Shown here piece after piece: positions 28,515 through 37,102 of a stretch of 64,000 nt of DNA. The first letter of the stretch is position 1, and every line of letters starts with the position of its first letter. The translations under genes and the position numbers were made by a program. Source of the stretch: Campylobacter upsaliensis (lineage in GTDB: Bacteria > Campylobacterota > Campylobacteria > Campylobacterales > Campylobacteraceae); contig NZ_LR134372.1 of assembly GCF_900637395.1 (NCBI RefSeq), positions 620,001 to 684,000 on the forward strand, given 5' to 3'. The notes beneath the pieces were generated by a model. That model saw nothing but the letters and a program-made list of their open reading frames with translations. It had not been told where the DNA came from and did no database searches.

Positions 28515-29187
28515 ATCTTATGCGGATGTCATAAAAAAAGAGCAAGATGAGCTCGTCATCTCCTATATGCCAGCACTTAGGGCTATGGCATTTCGCTTAA
28601 AGGAGCGTTTGCCATCAAGCATTGATGTTAATGATCTTATTGGTGTGGGGATTGAAGAGATGATAAAGCTTTCACGCCGTTATGATAAGGATCAAAATGA
28701 CAATTTTTGGGGCTTTGCGAGGAAAAGGGTCAATGGCTCAATGCTTGATTATTTAAGGCGACTTGATGTGATGAGCCGTAATAATCGCAAAATTTTAAAA
28801 GATATTGATGTGATTTTAGATGAATATTTTTTAGAAAATGAATATGAGCCAGATGATGAATATTTAGCTAAAAAACTTGAAATTGATGTGGATAGAGTAA
28901 GGGAAGTAAGAGCAGCTCACGCGATAAGCTATACTTTGCCTCTTGATGAGCAAATTGAAATGTATAGCGAAGATGAGACTTTGGAGAAGATAGAAAGAGG
29001 AGAACTTTTAGAGCATATTAATGAAATTTTAGATACTTTAAAGGAGCGAGACCAGCTTATTATCCAGCTTTATTATTATGAAGAATTAAGTTTAAAAGAA
29101 ATTAGTGAGATTTTAAATGTGAGCGAGAGTCGCATTTCTCAAATTCATAAAAAATTACTTAAAAAATTGAGAGAAAGGTTAAGCTAA
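28492..29187 (+). CDS. fliA: Flagellar sigma factor sigma-28 (FliA)
   Basis: A 231-residue RNA polymerase sigma factor for late flagellar genes. Region 2 shows MAFRLKERLPSSIDVNDLI and FWGFARKRVNGSMLDYLR; region 4 has LKERDQLIIQLYYYEELSL and ISEILNVSESRISQIHKK, the -35-binding helix-turn-helix. It likely reads the three sigma-28 promoters in this window. It overlaps the gene before it, and its stop shares a base with the fliM start. Confidence 0.96.
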   Translation: MLKEQSPRSYADVIKKEQDELVISYMPALRAMAFRLKERLPSSIDVNDLIGVGIEEMIKLSRRYDKDQNDNFWGFARKRVNGSMLDYLRRLDVMSRNNRKILKDIDVILDEYFLENEYEPDDEYLAKKLEIDVDRVREVRAAHAISYTLPLDEQIEMYSEDETLEKIERGELLEHINEILDTLKERDQLIIQLYYYEELSLKEISEILNVSESRISQIHKKLLKKLRERLS

Positions 29188-30269
29188 TGGCAGAAATACT
29201 TTCCCAAGAAGAAATTGACGCCCTTTTAGAGGTCGTTGATGATAATACAGACACACCAGCACCTTCGAATTCTAAAGATGAAAAAGATGAAAGAAATATT
29301 GTCGTTTATGATTTTAAGCGACCTAATAGAGTTTCAAAAGAACAGCTTAGAACGATTAAGGGCATACACGATAAATTAGCTAGAAATTTAGCCTCTCAAA
29401 TTTCATCAATGATGAGAAGTATTGTAGAAACTAAGCTTCATTCTGTCGATCAAATGACTTATGGGGAGTTTTTGATGTCTTTGCCAAGCCCTACAAGCTT
29501 CAATGTTTTCTCCATAAAGCCTCTTGATGGAAATTGTGTTTTGGAGATTAACCCAAGTATAGCCTTTCCTATGATAGACAGACTTTTAGGAGGGCAGGGC
29601 GATAGCTATGAGGCAAGTAGAGAGCTTACGGACATAGAATTAAATTTACTTGATAGCATTTTGCGTATTATTATGCAAAGACTTAAGGAAAGCTGGTCGA
29701 CTGTAACTGAAATTTATCCAAGCATCGAAGCGAAAGAAAGTAGCCCTAATGTCGTGCAAATCGTCTCTCAAAATGAAATTATCATTATGGTTGTTATGGA
29801 GATTATCATAGGAAATTCAAGCGGTATGGTCAATATTTGCTATCCTGTTGTGCATTTGGAAAGTATTTTGAGTCGTTTGGCAAATCGTGATATTATGATG
29901 GGTGAAACTTCTGCGAAAAAGTCGCGTAACAAAGAGCTAAAAACTCTCATCGGTCGTGCGGAAGTCGTTTATGAGGCGATTTTGGGAAAAACTTTAATCA
30001 ATGTCAATGAATTTTTAGAGCTTAAGCAGGGCGATATTTTAAGACTTGATAGAGAAGCTGATGATAAGGCTGTGGTAAGCATAGATAAAAAAGATGTCTT
30101 TTTGGCACAAATAGGCTTACACCGCTTTAGAAAGTCTATTAAAATCATCGAGCTTATCCGCACTGATAAAGATGAAATTAAAGAAATTTTGGAAAAATAC
30201 GAAGAGGAAAGAAAGGCTAAAGCTAGCGTTTATGATGAAACTGAGGATTTGGAGGATGAGGAAATATGA
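29187..30269 (+). CDS. fliM: Flagellar motor switch protein FliM
   Basis: A 360-residue C-ring protein that binds phospho-CheY and switches rotation. The N-terminal CheY-binding peptide is LSQEEIDALLEVV. The middle domain has LDGNCVLEINPSIAFPMIDR and LLGGQGDS, and the C-terminal SpoA domain follows with LELKQGDILRL. It overlaps fliY by four bases. Confidence 0.96.
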   Translation: MAEILSQEEIDALLEVVDDNTDTPAPSNSKDEKDERNIVVYDFKRPNRVSKEQLRTIKGIHDKLARNLASQISSMMRSIVETKLHSVDQMTYGEFLMSLPSPTSFNVFSIKPLDGNCVLEINPSIAFPMIDRLLGGQGDSYEASRELTDIELNLLDSILRIIMQRLKESWSTVTEIYPSIEAKESSPNVVQIVSQNEIIIMVVMEIIIGNSSGMVNICYPVVHLESILSRLANRDIMMGETSAKKSRNKELKTLIGRAEVVYEAILGKTLINVNEFLELKQGDILRLDREADDKAVVSIDKKDVFLAQIGLHRFRKSIKIIELIRTDKDEIKEILEKYEEERKAKASVYDETEDLEDEEI

Positions 30270-31111
30270 TTAATGAATTTTTAAAACTTTTTACCAATGA
30301 ATGCGTTAGCACTATCGAGGGTTTGACGGGAAAAAGTGCTGAATTTAGTGAATATAAAGAATTTGATGTTAGTGCTAGCGATACGCTTAAGCCACCTTTA
30401 GTGTATGTGAATTTTGGTGTAAGTTCAGGTGGTCGCGTAGGTATTTTGGCTGGGGCTGTTTTGATGAGTGCCATAGGTGAGTGGATGATGGGTGAGGAGG
30501 AAATCACCAAAAACGACAAGCTAGGTGCTGATGAAATGGACGCCGCTAAAGAAGCTATACAAAATATCATCTCCGCTTTTACCACAAGCCTTGGCGCACA
30601 AAAAGAACTGCCTAAAATGGAATTTAGTTTAAGCTCTTGCGAATTTATTGAAGAAAGCATCGATTTAAAGGACTTTGTGAAGCTTTATAATTATGATATT
30701 AAAATTGAAGATTTGGAAGAGCAAATTTCTTTAGTGATGGATGATAAGCTTTACAAAACTCTCACAAAAAGTGGCGATGATGAGGCTACGACTCAACAAA
30801 AAGAGAGAGCGGTTGGCAGCGGTGAAGCTATGATGACGCTTGGAGAAGGGCTTAAAAATATCAATCTTATTATGGATGTGCGTTTGCCTGTGCGAGTAAG
30901 AATAGGTAATAAAAAAATGCTTCTTAAAGATGTGCTAACTATGGATATAGGCTCTGTGGTCGAGCTAAATCAACTTGCCAACGATCCCTTAGAAATTCTT
31001 ATCGGAGATAAAAGAATCGCTTATGGTGAGGTCGTGATAGTCGATGGCAATTTTGGCGTTCAAATTACAGAAATCGGCACGAAAAAGGAAAGATTGGAGC
31101 AGTTAAGATAA
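30266..31111 (+). CDS. fliY: Flagellar motor switch protein FliY (FliN/CheC-type)
   Basis: A 281-residue C-ring protein combining a CheC/CheX-like middle domain (EMDAAKEAIQNIISAFTTSL) with a C-terminal FliN-type SpoA domain (MDVRLPVRVRIGNKKMLLKD, then LANDPLEILIGDKRIAYGEV). The CheC-type domain suggests CheY-phosphate handling, as in other FliY. The stop TAA shares its last base with the ATG of the poly-G gene downstream, an uncommon tail to this operon. Confidence 0.95.
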   Translation: MINEFLKLFTNECVSTIEGLTGKSAEFSEYKEFDVSASDTLKPPLVYVNFGVSSGGRVGILAGAVLMSAIGEWMMGEEEITKNDKLGADEMDAAKEAIQNIISAFTTSLGAQKELPKMEFSLSSCEFIEESIDLKDFVKLYNYDIKIEDLEEQISLVMDDKLYKTLTKSGDDEATTQQKERAVGSGEAMMTLGEGLKNINLIMDVRLPVRVRIGNKKMLLKDVLTMDIGSVVELNQLANDPLEILIGDKRIAYGEVVIVDGNFGVQITEIGTKKERLEQLR

Positions 31112-32338
31112 TGATAAAGCTTTTCAATAAAATCGAAGAATACGGCTTTAAAGAAATTTTACTCCGCAGGAAAAGAAGACTTATACACTCTATCACAAAA
31201 AGATTTGGCAAAATTTTGCTTAATTTTTATCCCAAACTCCCGCAAAATTATAAATTTGTGCTTTTAAATTACTCTGTAAGTGGGCATTATGCACTTATAA
31301 ACTTTTTTAAAATGTGCGGTTTAAATTATGTAAGATTAGCTGAAGATAATTATATGGACTATGGTGAAACGAAGAGCTTTTTGCTAAATTCAAAGGGGGA
31401 TAATATAGTCGGTGTGTGTTTATATAATAATATAAGAGAGCTTGACTATGCGAAATTTTTTTCTTACGATGCGCCTGTTGTGATAACCGTTAGAGATCCC
31501 ATTTCAAGACTTAAAACAAGTATTAATCACGGCTACCCTAAAGCTAAGGCTAGCAAGTTTGAATTTAGCCTTAAAGATGATATTGATAAATCCTTACCTG
31601 AGATTGTATATAGTGGTGCTTTAACACCTCAAATCACAGATTTAGAAAAGATTTTTGATAAAAAATTTATAGACTTTAAATATCAAAGTAATCTTACTCC
31701 CTTTCTAACAAATGAGGGGGGGGGGGGGGGTAACCAGACAAATCATCTACATCGATACGCAGGATTTACAAGCAGATAAAGCCTTTAACACAATGCAAAA
31801 GCTTTCTAAAATTCTTCATTTTAATCCACCTAAAGAAGAAGATAAAGCCAAATTTGAACGCAAGGTTTGGAACGATTACGCCTTGTTTTTACCTTTTACT
31901 TTATTTATAAACCATAAAGACTTTTCTTATCTTAAAGATAAAATTAAAATCATCATCACGCAAGAGCCTCTAAATCAACTAAAAGATATTAAAAATCTCT
32001 TCTTAAATGAAAATGATCTATGCTATAAACACCTTAGCATTAATGTAGAACAAAAATATTATGAGCTTATCAAAGAAGATAAAGAAATAAAAGAAAGATT
32101 AAAAAGCTATTTTAAAGAATTTGTCAAAGTGCTAGATGAAAGGGTAAAATTTAGAAAAGAACACGCCCTAAATGAAAATGATGTGTTAGAATTCTTTAAA
32201 AACAATGCAAATTTAGCTTTGCAATTTAAGGCTTTATTAGATAGTGAATTAACCCACATTAAACAAACACACCCTGACATCATCGCTTCGTGGAAATATT
32301 ATGAGGAATTTGAGAAAATTTGCGAGGGGTTTGGTTAA
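31111..32338 (+). CDS. Poly-G sulfotransferase-like/DUF2972-like gene, copy 2 (OFF by one frame)
   Basis: About 408 residues when joined. The first frame (ATG 31111 to 31779) has ITKRFGKILLNFYPKLPQN, NYSVSGHYALINFFKMCG and TVRDPISRLKTSINHG, similar to sulfotransferase phosphate-binding motifs. A 15-G tract (31716-31730) puts the C-terminal part (DTQDLQADKAFNTMQ onward, to 32338) one frame away; 14 or 17 G would join them. The C-terminal part resembles DUF2972, known from Campylobacter modification genes. It overlaps fliY by one base, so its translation may be coupled to flagellar expression. The N-terminal third differs from copy 1. Confidence 0.75.
31495..32329 (+). repeat. Near-identical duplicated segment, partner at 20793-21627
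   Basis: Gap-free alignment to copy 1 with scattered substitutions, starting at GATCCCATTTCAAG and ending at GAGGGGTT. Divergence rises sharply just upstream of the segment. Confidence 0.9.
31716..31730 (+). repeat. Poly-G tract (15 G), contingency locus copy 2
   Basis: Fifteen G inside the coding region, same flanks (CAAATGA... GTAA) and same length as copy 1. Confidence 0.95.
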
Positions 32339-32365
32339 AATAGTCATTAAGATAGAAAATTAAGC

Positions 32366-32371
32366 TATAAT
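32366..32371 (+). promoter_or_regulatory. -10 box of the aspartate aminotransferase gene
   Basis: TATAAT in AAGCTATAATAATG, 27 bases before the start codon. Confidence 0.65.
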
Positions 32372-32397
32372 AATGCAAATTTTTTCAAGGATTAATG

Positions 32398-33570
32398 ATG
32401 TTAAGTAAAAAATCTCAAGTTTTAGAAGAGTCCATTACTTTGGCGATTACAGCCCTTGCAAATGAGCTTAAGGCTAAGGGCGAAGATGTGCTTTCTTTTT
32501 CTGCGGGTGAGCCTGACTTTGACACTCCACAAACTATCAAAAATGCAGCAATTAAAGCGATAGAAAATGGTTGTTCTAAATATACGCCAGTTGCAGGAAT
32601 TAAAGATGTTTTAAATGCCGTAGCCACAAAGCTTAAAAGGGACAATGATTTATCCTATGAAACAAGTGAAATTATCACAAATGTCGGTGCTAAACATTCG
32701 CTTTTTCAATGCCTAGAATGTCTTGTTGATGAAGGTGATGAGGTGATTATCCCTAGCCCTTATTGGGTGAGTTATCCTGAAATGGTCAAATTTGCAGGTG
32801 GAAAGTGCGTTTTTGTAGATACTAAGGAAGAAAATGGCTTTAAAATCACAGCTGATGAGCTTAAAAATGCTTTGAGTGAAAAAACTAAAGTTTTTATTTT
32901 AAACACTCCCTCAAATCCTGTGGGTTGCGTTTATACAAAAGAGGAGCTTAGTGCTTTAGCTAAGGTTTTGGAGGGAACTAGAGTTGTCGTTTTAAGCGAT
33001 GAAATGTATGAAAAGCTTCTTTATGATGGAGTGAAATTCCACGCTTTTGCCAGTGTGAGTGAAGATGCGATGAAACGCACTGTTACTATTAATGGCTTAA
33101 GTAAGTGCGGGGCTATGCCGGGATGGCGTTTTGGCTATATGGCAAGTAAAATTAAAGGTCTTGTTCCAGCTGTTAAAAAACTGCAAGGACAAAGCACTTC
33201 AAACATTTGCTCCATTTCGCAGTATGCTGCCATCCCAGCCTTGCTTGGCGAGTGTGATGAGGATATAGAAATGATGAGAAAAGCTTTTGAAAGACGCAGA
33301 AATGTCGCCCTTGAAATGTTAAGCAAAATGGAAAATGTCAGCGTTTATAAACCAAGTGGAGCTTTTTATCTTTTCATTAATATTTCTAAACTTGAAAAGG
33401 ATTCTATGAAATTTTGTCAAAAATTACTAGAAGAAAAAAAAGTCGCCGTAGTGCCTGGTATAGGCTTTGGAATGGATGGCTATTTAAGACTTTCTTACGC
33501 AACAAGTGAGGAAAATATTATTAAAGGGCTTGAGAGGTTTGGCGAATTTGTAAAAAATTATAAAGCTTAA
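32398..33570 (+). CDS. aspB: Aspartate aminotransferase (class I PLP)
   Basis: A 390-residue fold-type I aminotransferase that interconverts aspartate and oxaloacetate with 2-oxoglutarate/glutamate. Visible are VGAKHSLFQCLECLVDEGD, the substrate-binding NTPSNPVGCVYT, the cofactor Asp-Tyr region VVLSDEMYEKLLY, the Schiff-base Lys in NGLSKCGAMPGWRFGY, and the C-terminal YLRLSYA Arg. ATG 32398 is seven bases after CAAGG; ATG 32395 is nearer than usual. A prephenate aminotransferase function is also possible. Confidence 0.9.
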   Translation: MLSKKSQVLEESITLAITALANELKAKGEDVLSFSAGEPDFDTPQTIKNAAIKAIENGCSKYTPVAGIKDVLNAVATKLKRDNDLSYETSEIITNVGAKHSLFQCLECLVDEGDEVIIPSPYWVSYPEMVKFAGGKCVFVDTKEENGFKITADELKNALSEKTKVFILNTPSNPVGCVYTKEELSALAKVLEGTRVVVLSDEMYEKLLYDGVKFHAFASVSEDAMKRTVTINGLSKCGAMPGWRFGYMASKIKGLVPAVKKLQGQSTSNICSISQYAAIPALLGECDEDIEMMRKAFERRRNVALEMLSKMENVSVYKPSGAFYLFINISKLEKDSMKFCQKLLEEKKVAVVPGIGFGMDGYLRLSYATSEENIIKGLERFGEFVKNYKA

Positions 33571-33608
33571 TTTTGCAAGTTATTAGCAAAATGATAATTT
33601 TTACAAGC

Positions 33609-33614
33609 TATAAT
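33609..33614 (+). promoter_or_regulatory. -10 box of the rpiB-ychF gene string
   Basis: TATAAT in AAGCTATAATTTGAG, 30 bases before the rpiB ATG. The following genes (33645-38202) overlap or are separated by few bases. Confidence 0.65.
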
Positions 33615-33644
33615 TTGAGCGTTATTTTATTTTTGGATTTGTAA

Positions 33645-34079
33645 ATGCTAAGAGAACGCCTTTATATAGCAAGTGATCACGCGGGATATGAGCTTAAAAC
33701 TAAACTTTGTGCCTTTTTTAAAGAGGTGCAAATTCCCTTCATCGATCTTGGGACAAACGATGAAAAAAGTTGCGACTATCCGGATTTTGCCCATTTGCTT
33801 ACTAGTAAAATCGATGAAAAAAGTTTTGGAATTTTAATTTGCGGTTCTGGCATAGGAATTTCCATAGCAGCAAATAGGCACAAAAATATAAGATGTGCTT
33901 TGTGTAGCGAGAGCTTAAGTGCGAGATTAGCCAGAAAGCATAATGATGCGAATGTTTTGGCTTTTGGAGGGCGTCTTGTAGGGTTTGATTTAGCTGTGGA
34001 TATGATTGAAAATTTTATCAAAACACCTTTTGATGAAGGAAGACATATGAAAAGAATTCAAAAAATTGAGGTAGATTGA
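33645..34079 (+). CDS. rpiB: Ribose-5-phosphate isomerase B
   Basis: A 144-residue sugar-phosphate isomerase of the pentose-phosphate pathway. YIASDHAGYELK and the catalytic-cysteine loop ILICGSGIGISIAANR are clear RpiB/LacAB signatures. GRLVGFDLAVDMIENFI is the C-terminal helix. Length is normal. It overlaps the next gene by one base and is first in a tight string of seven genes. Confidence 0.94.
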   Translation: MLRERLYIASDHAGYELKTKLCAFFKEVQIPFIDLGTNDEKSCDYPDFAHLLTSKIDEKSFGILICGSGIGISIAANRHKNIRCALCSESLSARLARKHNDANVLAFGGRLVGFDLAVDMIENFIKTPFDEGRHMKRIQKIEVD

Positions 34080-34411
34080 TGTTTTCGCAATGGTTTATTT
34101 TTACGATTTTAATTTGTGCGACAATTTATCTCATTGTGATGTTATTTTATTACAAAACCTTACTAAGCAAGGAAAAAAATTCTAAAGATTTTATCAAAAA
34201 TAACTTAGATGATACAGAGATTGTTATTAGAAAGTTACAAGTTCAACTTCAAAGAAGTTTAGGAAATATTGACATTTTAACGGAGGAGCTTAACAAAATT
34301 AAGGCTGATTTGACTTCGCTTCGAACGAGGAATTCGCAGTATCGTTTGGAGAATGACAAATTAAGACAAAGAATTAAAGAGCTAGAAGCAAAAATTGAGG
34401 CATTACTATGA
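34079..34411 (+). CDS. Membrane-anchored coiled-coil protein, unknown function
   Basis: A 110-residue protein: one N-terminal membrane helix ([22 protein letters not shown] split over residues 1-22) then a long cytoplasmic or periplasmic coiled coil ([40 protein letters not shown]). The ATG at 34079 overlaps the rpiB stop. A small gene at the same place, between rpiB and apt, is known in C. jejuni. No function can be named. Confidence 0.78.
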   Translation: MFSQWFIFTILICATIYLIVMLFYYKTLLSKEKNSKDFIKNNLDDTEIVIRKLQVQLQRSLGNIDILTEELNKIKADLTSLRTRNSQYRLENDKLRQRIKELEAKIEALL

Positions 34412-34956
34412 AAGAACTTAGTCAAAAAGAAAGAGATTTTCTTATTCAAAGTATTAGGGTTATCCCAAATTTTCCAAAAGAAGGGATTATATTTAGAGAC
34501 ATTACGACACTTCTTAATGACACAAAAGCACTTAGCTTTTTACTCAAGCACTTAGAAGATAGATACAAGGATATGAATTTAGATTTTATTGTTGGGACGG
34601 AGAGTAGGGGTTTTATTTTTGCCTCTATGATTTGCGCAAGACTCAATTTGCCTTTTGTGCCGATTAGAAAGCCGGGCAAGCTTCCTTATAAAACCTTTAG
34701 TTGCTCTTATGATTTAGAATATGGTAGCGATACCATTGAAATTCATCAAGATGCTTTTAGAGGTGTGGAAAAAGCTAAAGTTTTGCTAGTAGATGATTTA
34801 ATCGCCACAGGAGGCACGGCTTTGGCTTCTTATAAATTAATTCAAAAAGCTGGAGGTATATGTGTGGAATCTTGCTTTTTGATTAATTTAAAAGATTTAA
34901 ATGGTTGGAAAAAGCTCAATGCTCTTTGTCCTGTTTATAGCGTTTTGGAATTTTAG
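34408..34956 (+). CDS. apt: Adenine phosphoribosyltransferase
   Basis: A 182-residue purine-salvage enzyme that makes AMP from adenine and PRPP. The PRPP loop is [20 protein letters not shown], and [21 protein letters not shown] is the N-terminal family motif. It overlaps the coiled-coil gene by four bases and is followed by the DedA gene. Confidence 0.96.
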   Translation: MKELSQKERDFLIQSIRVIPNFPKEGIIFRDITTLLNDTKALSFLLKHLEDRYKDMNLDFIVGTESRGFIFASMICARLNLPFVPIRKPGKLPYKTFSCSYDLEYGSDTIEIHQDAFRGVEKAKVLLVDDLIATGGTALASYKLIQKAGGICVESCFLINLKDLNGWKKLNALCPVYSVLEF

Positions 34957-34964
34957 GAGGAGAA

Positions 34965-35654
34965 ATGAAAAAATCGTTAAAATTTTTTATTTTTCTTGCT
35001 TTGCTCTGTTTAATTGCTTATGCGATTTATGGTTTGATGAAAAACGATTTTTCTTTAGAAGAATTCATTATTGGTATTTGGAATGATCATGTGGAGACTT
35101 GGGGTTATGCGATACTTTTTTGTTGGAGCATTTTAGAGGGAGAGCTAGGACTTATCTTTGCGGGGCTTGCCGCACACGATGGAAAAATGAGTGTGGCTTT
35201 GGCTATTTTTGTGGCAGGACTTGGTGGCTTTGTGGGAGATCAAATTTATTTTTATATCGGGCGTTATAATAAAAACTATATTCAAAAAAAGCTCCATTCT
35301 CAAAGGCGTAAATTCGCGGTGGCACATTTGCTTTTGCAAAAATTTGGTTGGCCTATTATCTTTATCCAGCGTTATATGTATGGTTTTCGCACCATTATAC
35401 CGATGAGTATAGGCATCACGCGTTATAGTGCAAAAAAATTTGCCTTTATTAATCTCATTAGTGCTTGGGTATGGGCAGCGATAACCATACTTTTAGCATG
35501 GTATTTTGGTGATTTAATTCAAAGCTTTTTGAAGTGGGCTAAGGAGCATTGGTATTTGGCTGCCTTACTCATTGTAAGTTTCTTATCTCTCTTACTTTTT
35601 GGTTTTAAACAAATGGAAAAGGCAATTTTAAAGAAAAAGGAAAGAAAAAAATGA
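34965..35654 (+). CDS. DedA-family membrane protein
   Basis: A 229-residue inner-membrane protein of the DedA/SNARE-associated superfamily, members of which act as lipid flippases or in membrane homeostasis. Typical stretches are the acidic helix-turn IFAGLAAHDGKMSVALAI, GGFVGDQIYFYIGRY and the basic FIQRYMYGFRTIIPMSIGI. AGGAGG precedes ATG 34965. It overlaps pepA by four bases. Confidence 0.93.
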   Translation: MKKSLKFFIFLALLCLIAYAIYGLMKNDFSLEEFIIGIWNDHVETWGYAILFCWSILEGELGLIFAGLAAHDGKMSVALAIFVAGLGGFVGDQIYFYIGRYNKNYIQKKLHSQRRKFAVAHLLLQKFGWPIIFIQRYMYGFRTIIPMSIGITRYSAKKFAFINLISAWVWAAITILLAWYFGDLIQSFLKWAKEHWYLAALLIVSFLSLLLFGFKQMEKAILKKKERKK

Positions 35655-37102
35655 AAATAGAATTTGTGGAAAAAAATTTAAATGCAATCAAAGCAGATTT
35701 TGAATTAATTTTTATCGAAGCGAAAAATCAAAAACAATTAAATAATTACAAAGATTTTTTTAAATTGATGAATTATAAGGGTGATGGGGTTTGCTTAGAT
35801 AGTGCTAATAAAAGAATTTTTGTCGAGCTTAAAGGCTTAGATTATGAGGATATTAGACTCGCTTTTTTTACTGCGATTAAAAGCCTTGAAAAGCTTAATA
35901 TTAAAAGTATTAAAAGTCAAAGTGTGGTCGGCTCTTGCGTAGTAAGAAGTTTTGCTTGTATGGCGGAGGGCGTTGGGTTTGCAAATTATGAATTTAATCG
36001 CTATAAAAGCGAGAAAAAGTCTAGCACTTTAGAGCGTATTTTACTTTCTAAAGAGGAGTTAAATGCTAAAAAATTTAGCAAAGAAGAGGCTTTAATAGGA
36101 CTTCAAAGAGGAGAGGTTTTAGCAAAAGCTTGTCATTTTACAAAAGATATTGTTAATGAAATTCCTCAAATTTACACTCCATTAAAAATGGCTGAAGATG
36201 CACAAAATTTAGCAAAAGAATATAAAGCTATCACTTGCAAAATTTATGATGAGAAATTTTTGGAAAAAGAAAAAATGAACGCTTTTTTGGCGGTTAATAG
36301 GGCTTCTGCATATCCACCAAGGCTCATTCATCTAAGCTATAAAAATCAAAAAGCCAAGCAAAAAATCGTTTTTGTCGGTAAGGGACTGACTTATGATAGC
36401 GGTGGGCTTAGTTTAAAGCCTGCTGATTATATGCTGACGATGAAAGCAGATAAGAGTGGTGCGGCTGCTGCTATGGGGATTATAAAGGCTGTGGCGGAGT
36501 TAAATTTGGAACTTGAAGTGCATTGCATTTTGGGAGCGACTGAAAATATGATAGGCGGCAATGCCTATAAGCCTGATGATGTGCTACTTTCTAGGGAGGG
36601 TGTGAGCATTGAGGTAAGAAACACGGACGCTGAGGGGCGTTTAGTTTTGGCTGATTGTCTTTCTTTTGCACAGGATTTAAAGCCTGATTTACTTATTGAT
36701 TTAGCGACTTTAACTGGTGCTTGCGTGGTTGGGCTTGGCGAATTTACAAGTGGTATTATGGGAAATAATGAAAATTTGCAAAATGAATTTTATGAAGTGA
36801 GCCAAAAAAGTGGCGAATATGCTTGCGTTTTGCATTTTAATCCTCATTTAAGAGAACTCATTAAATCTAAAATTGCTGATATAAGCAACACAAGCTCAAG
36901 TCGCTATGGCGGTGCTCTTACGGCTGGAATTTTTTTAGATAGTTTTATCCGCGAAGAGTATAAGGACAAATGGCTACATCTTGACATTGCTGGACCTGCT
37001 TATTTGGAGAAGGCTTGGGGTTATCAAAGCTATGGGGCAAGTGCAGCAGGGGTTAGAATGTGTGTGAATTTCTTAATTTACCTTTTAAGGAAAGCTAAAT
37101 GA
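35651..37102 (+). CDS. pepA: Leucyl aminopeptidase (M17 family)
   Basis: A 483-residue dizinc peptidase that removes N-terminal residues from peptides. Metal and catalytic residues sit in VGKGLTYDSGGLSLKP (Lys, Asp), MKADKSGAAAAMG (Asp, Lys) and RNTDAEGRLVLAD (Asp, Glu, Arg). The N-terminal 150 residues are the less conserved domain of the hexamer. It overlaps ychF by four bases. Confidence 0.95.
   Translation: MKIEFVEKNLNAIKADFELIFIEAKNQKQLNNYKDFFKLMNYKGDGVCLDSANKRIFVELKGLDYEDIRLAFFTAIKSLEKLNIKSIKSQSVVGSCVVRSFACMAEGVGFANYEFNRYKSEKKSSTLERILLSKEELNAKKFSKEEALIGLQRGEVLAKACHFTKDIVNEIPQIYTPLKMAEDAQNLAKEYKAITCKIYDEKFLEKEKMNAFLAVNRASAYPPRLIHLSYKNQKAKQKIVFVGKGLTYDSGGLSLKPADYMLTMKADKSGAAAAMGIIKAVAELNLELEVHCILGATENMIGGNAYKPDDVLLSREGVSIEVRNTDAEGRLVLADCLSFAQDLKPDLLIDLATLTGACVVGLGEFTSGIMGNNENLQNEFYEVSQKSGEYACVLHFNPHLRELIKSKIADISNTSSSRYGGALTAGIFLDSFIREEYKDKWLHLDIAGPAYLEKAWGYQSYGASAAGVRMCVNFLIYLLRKAK

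Noticed and set aside
20408-32338. The pair of near-identical segments as an insertion sequence
   Set aside because: There is no transposase, no inverted repeat ends and no target duplication. The repeats lie within two paralogous genes.
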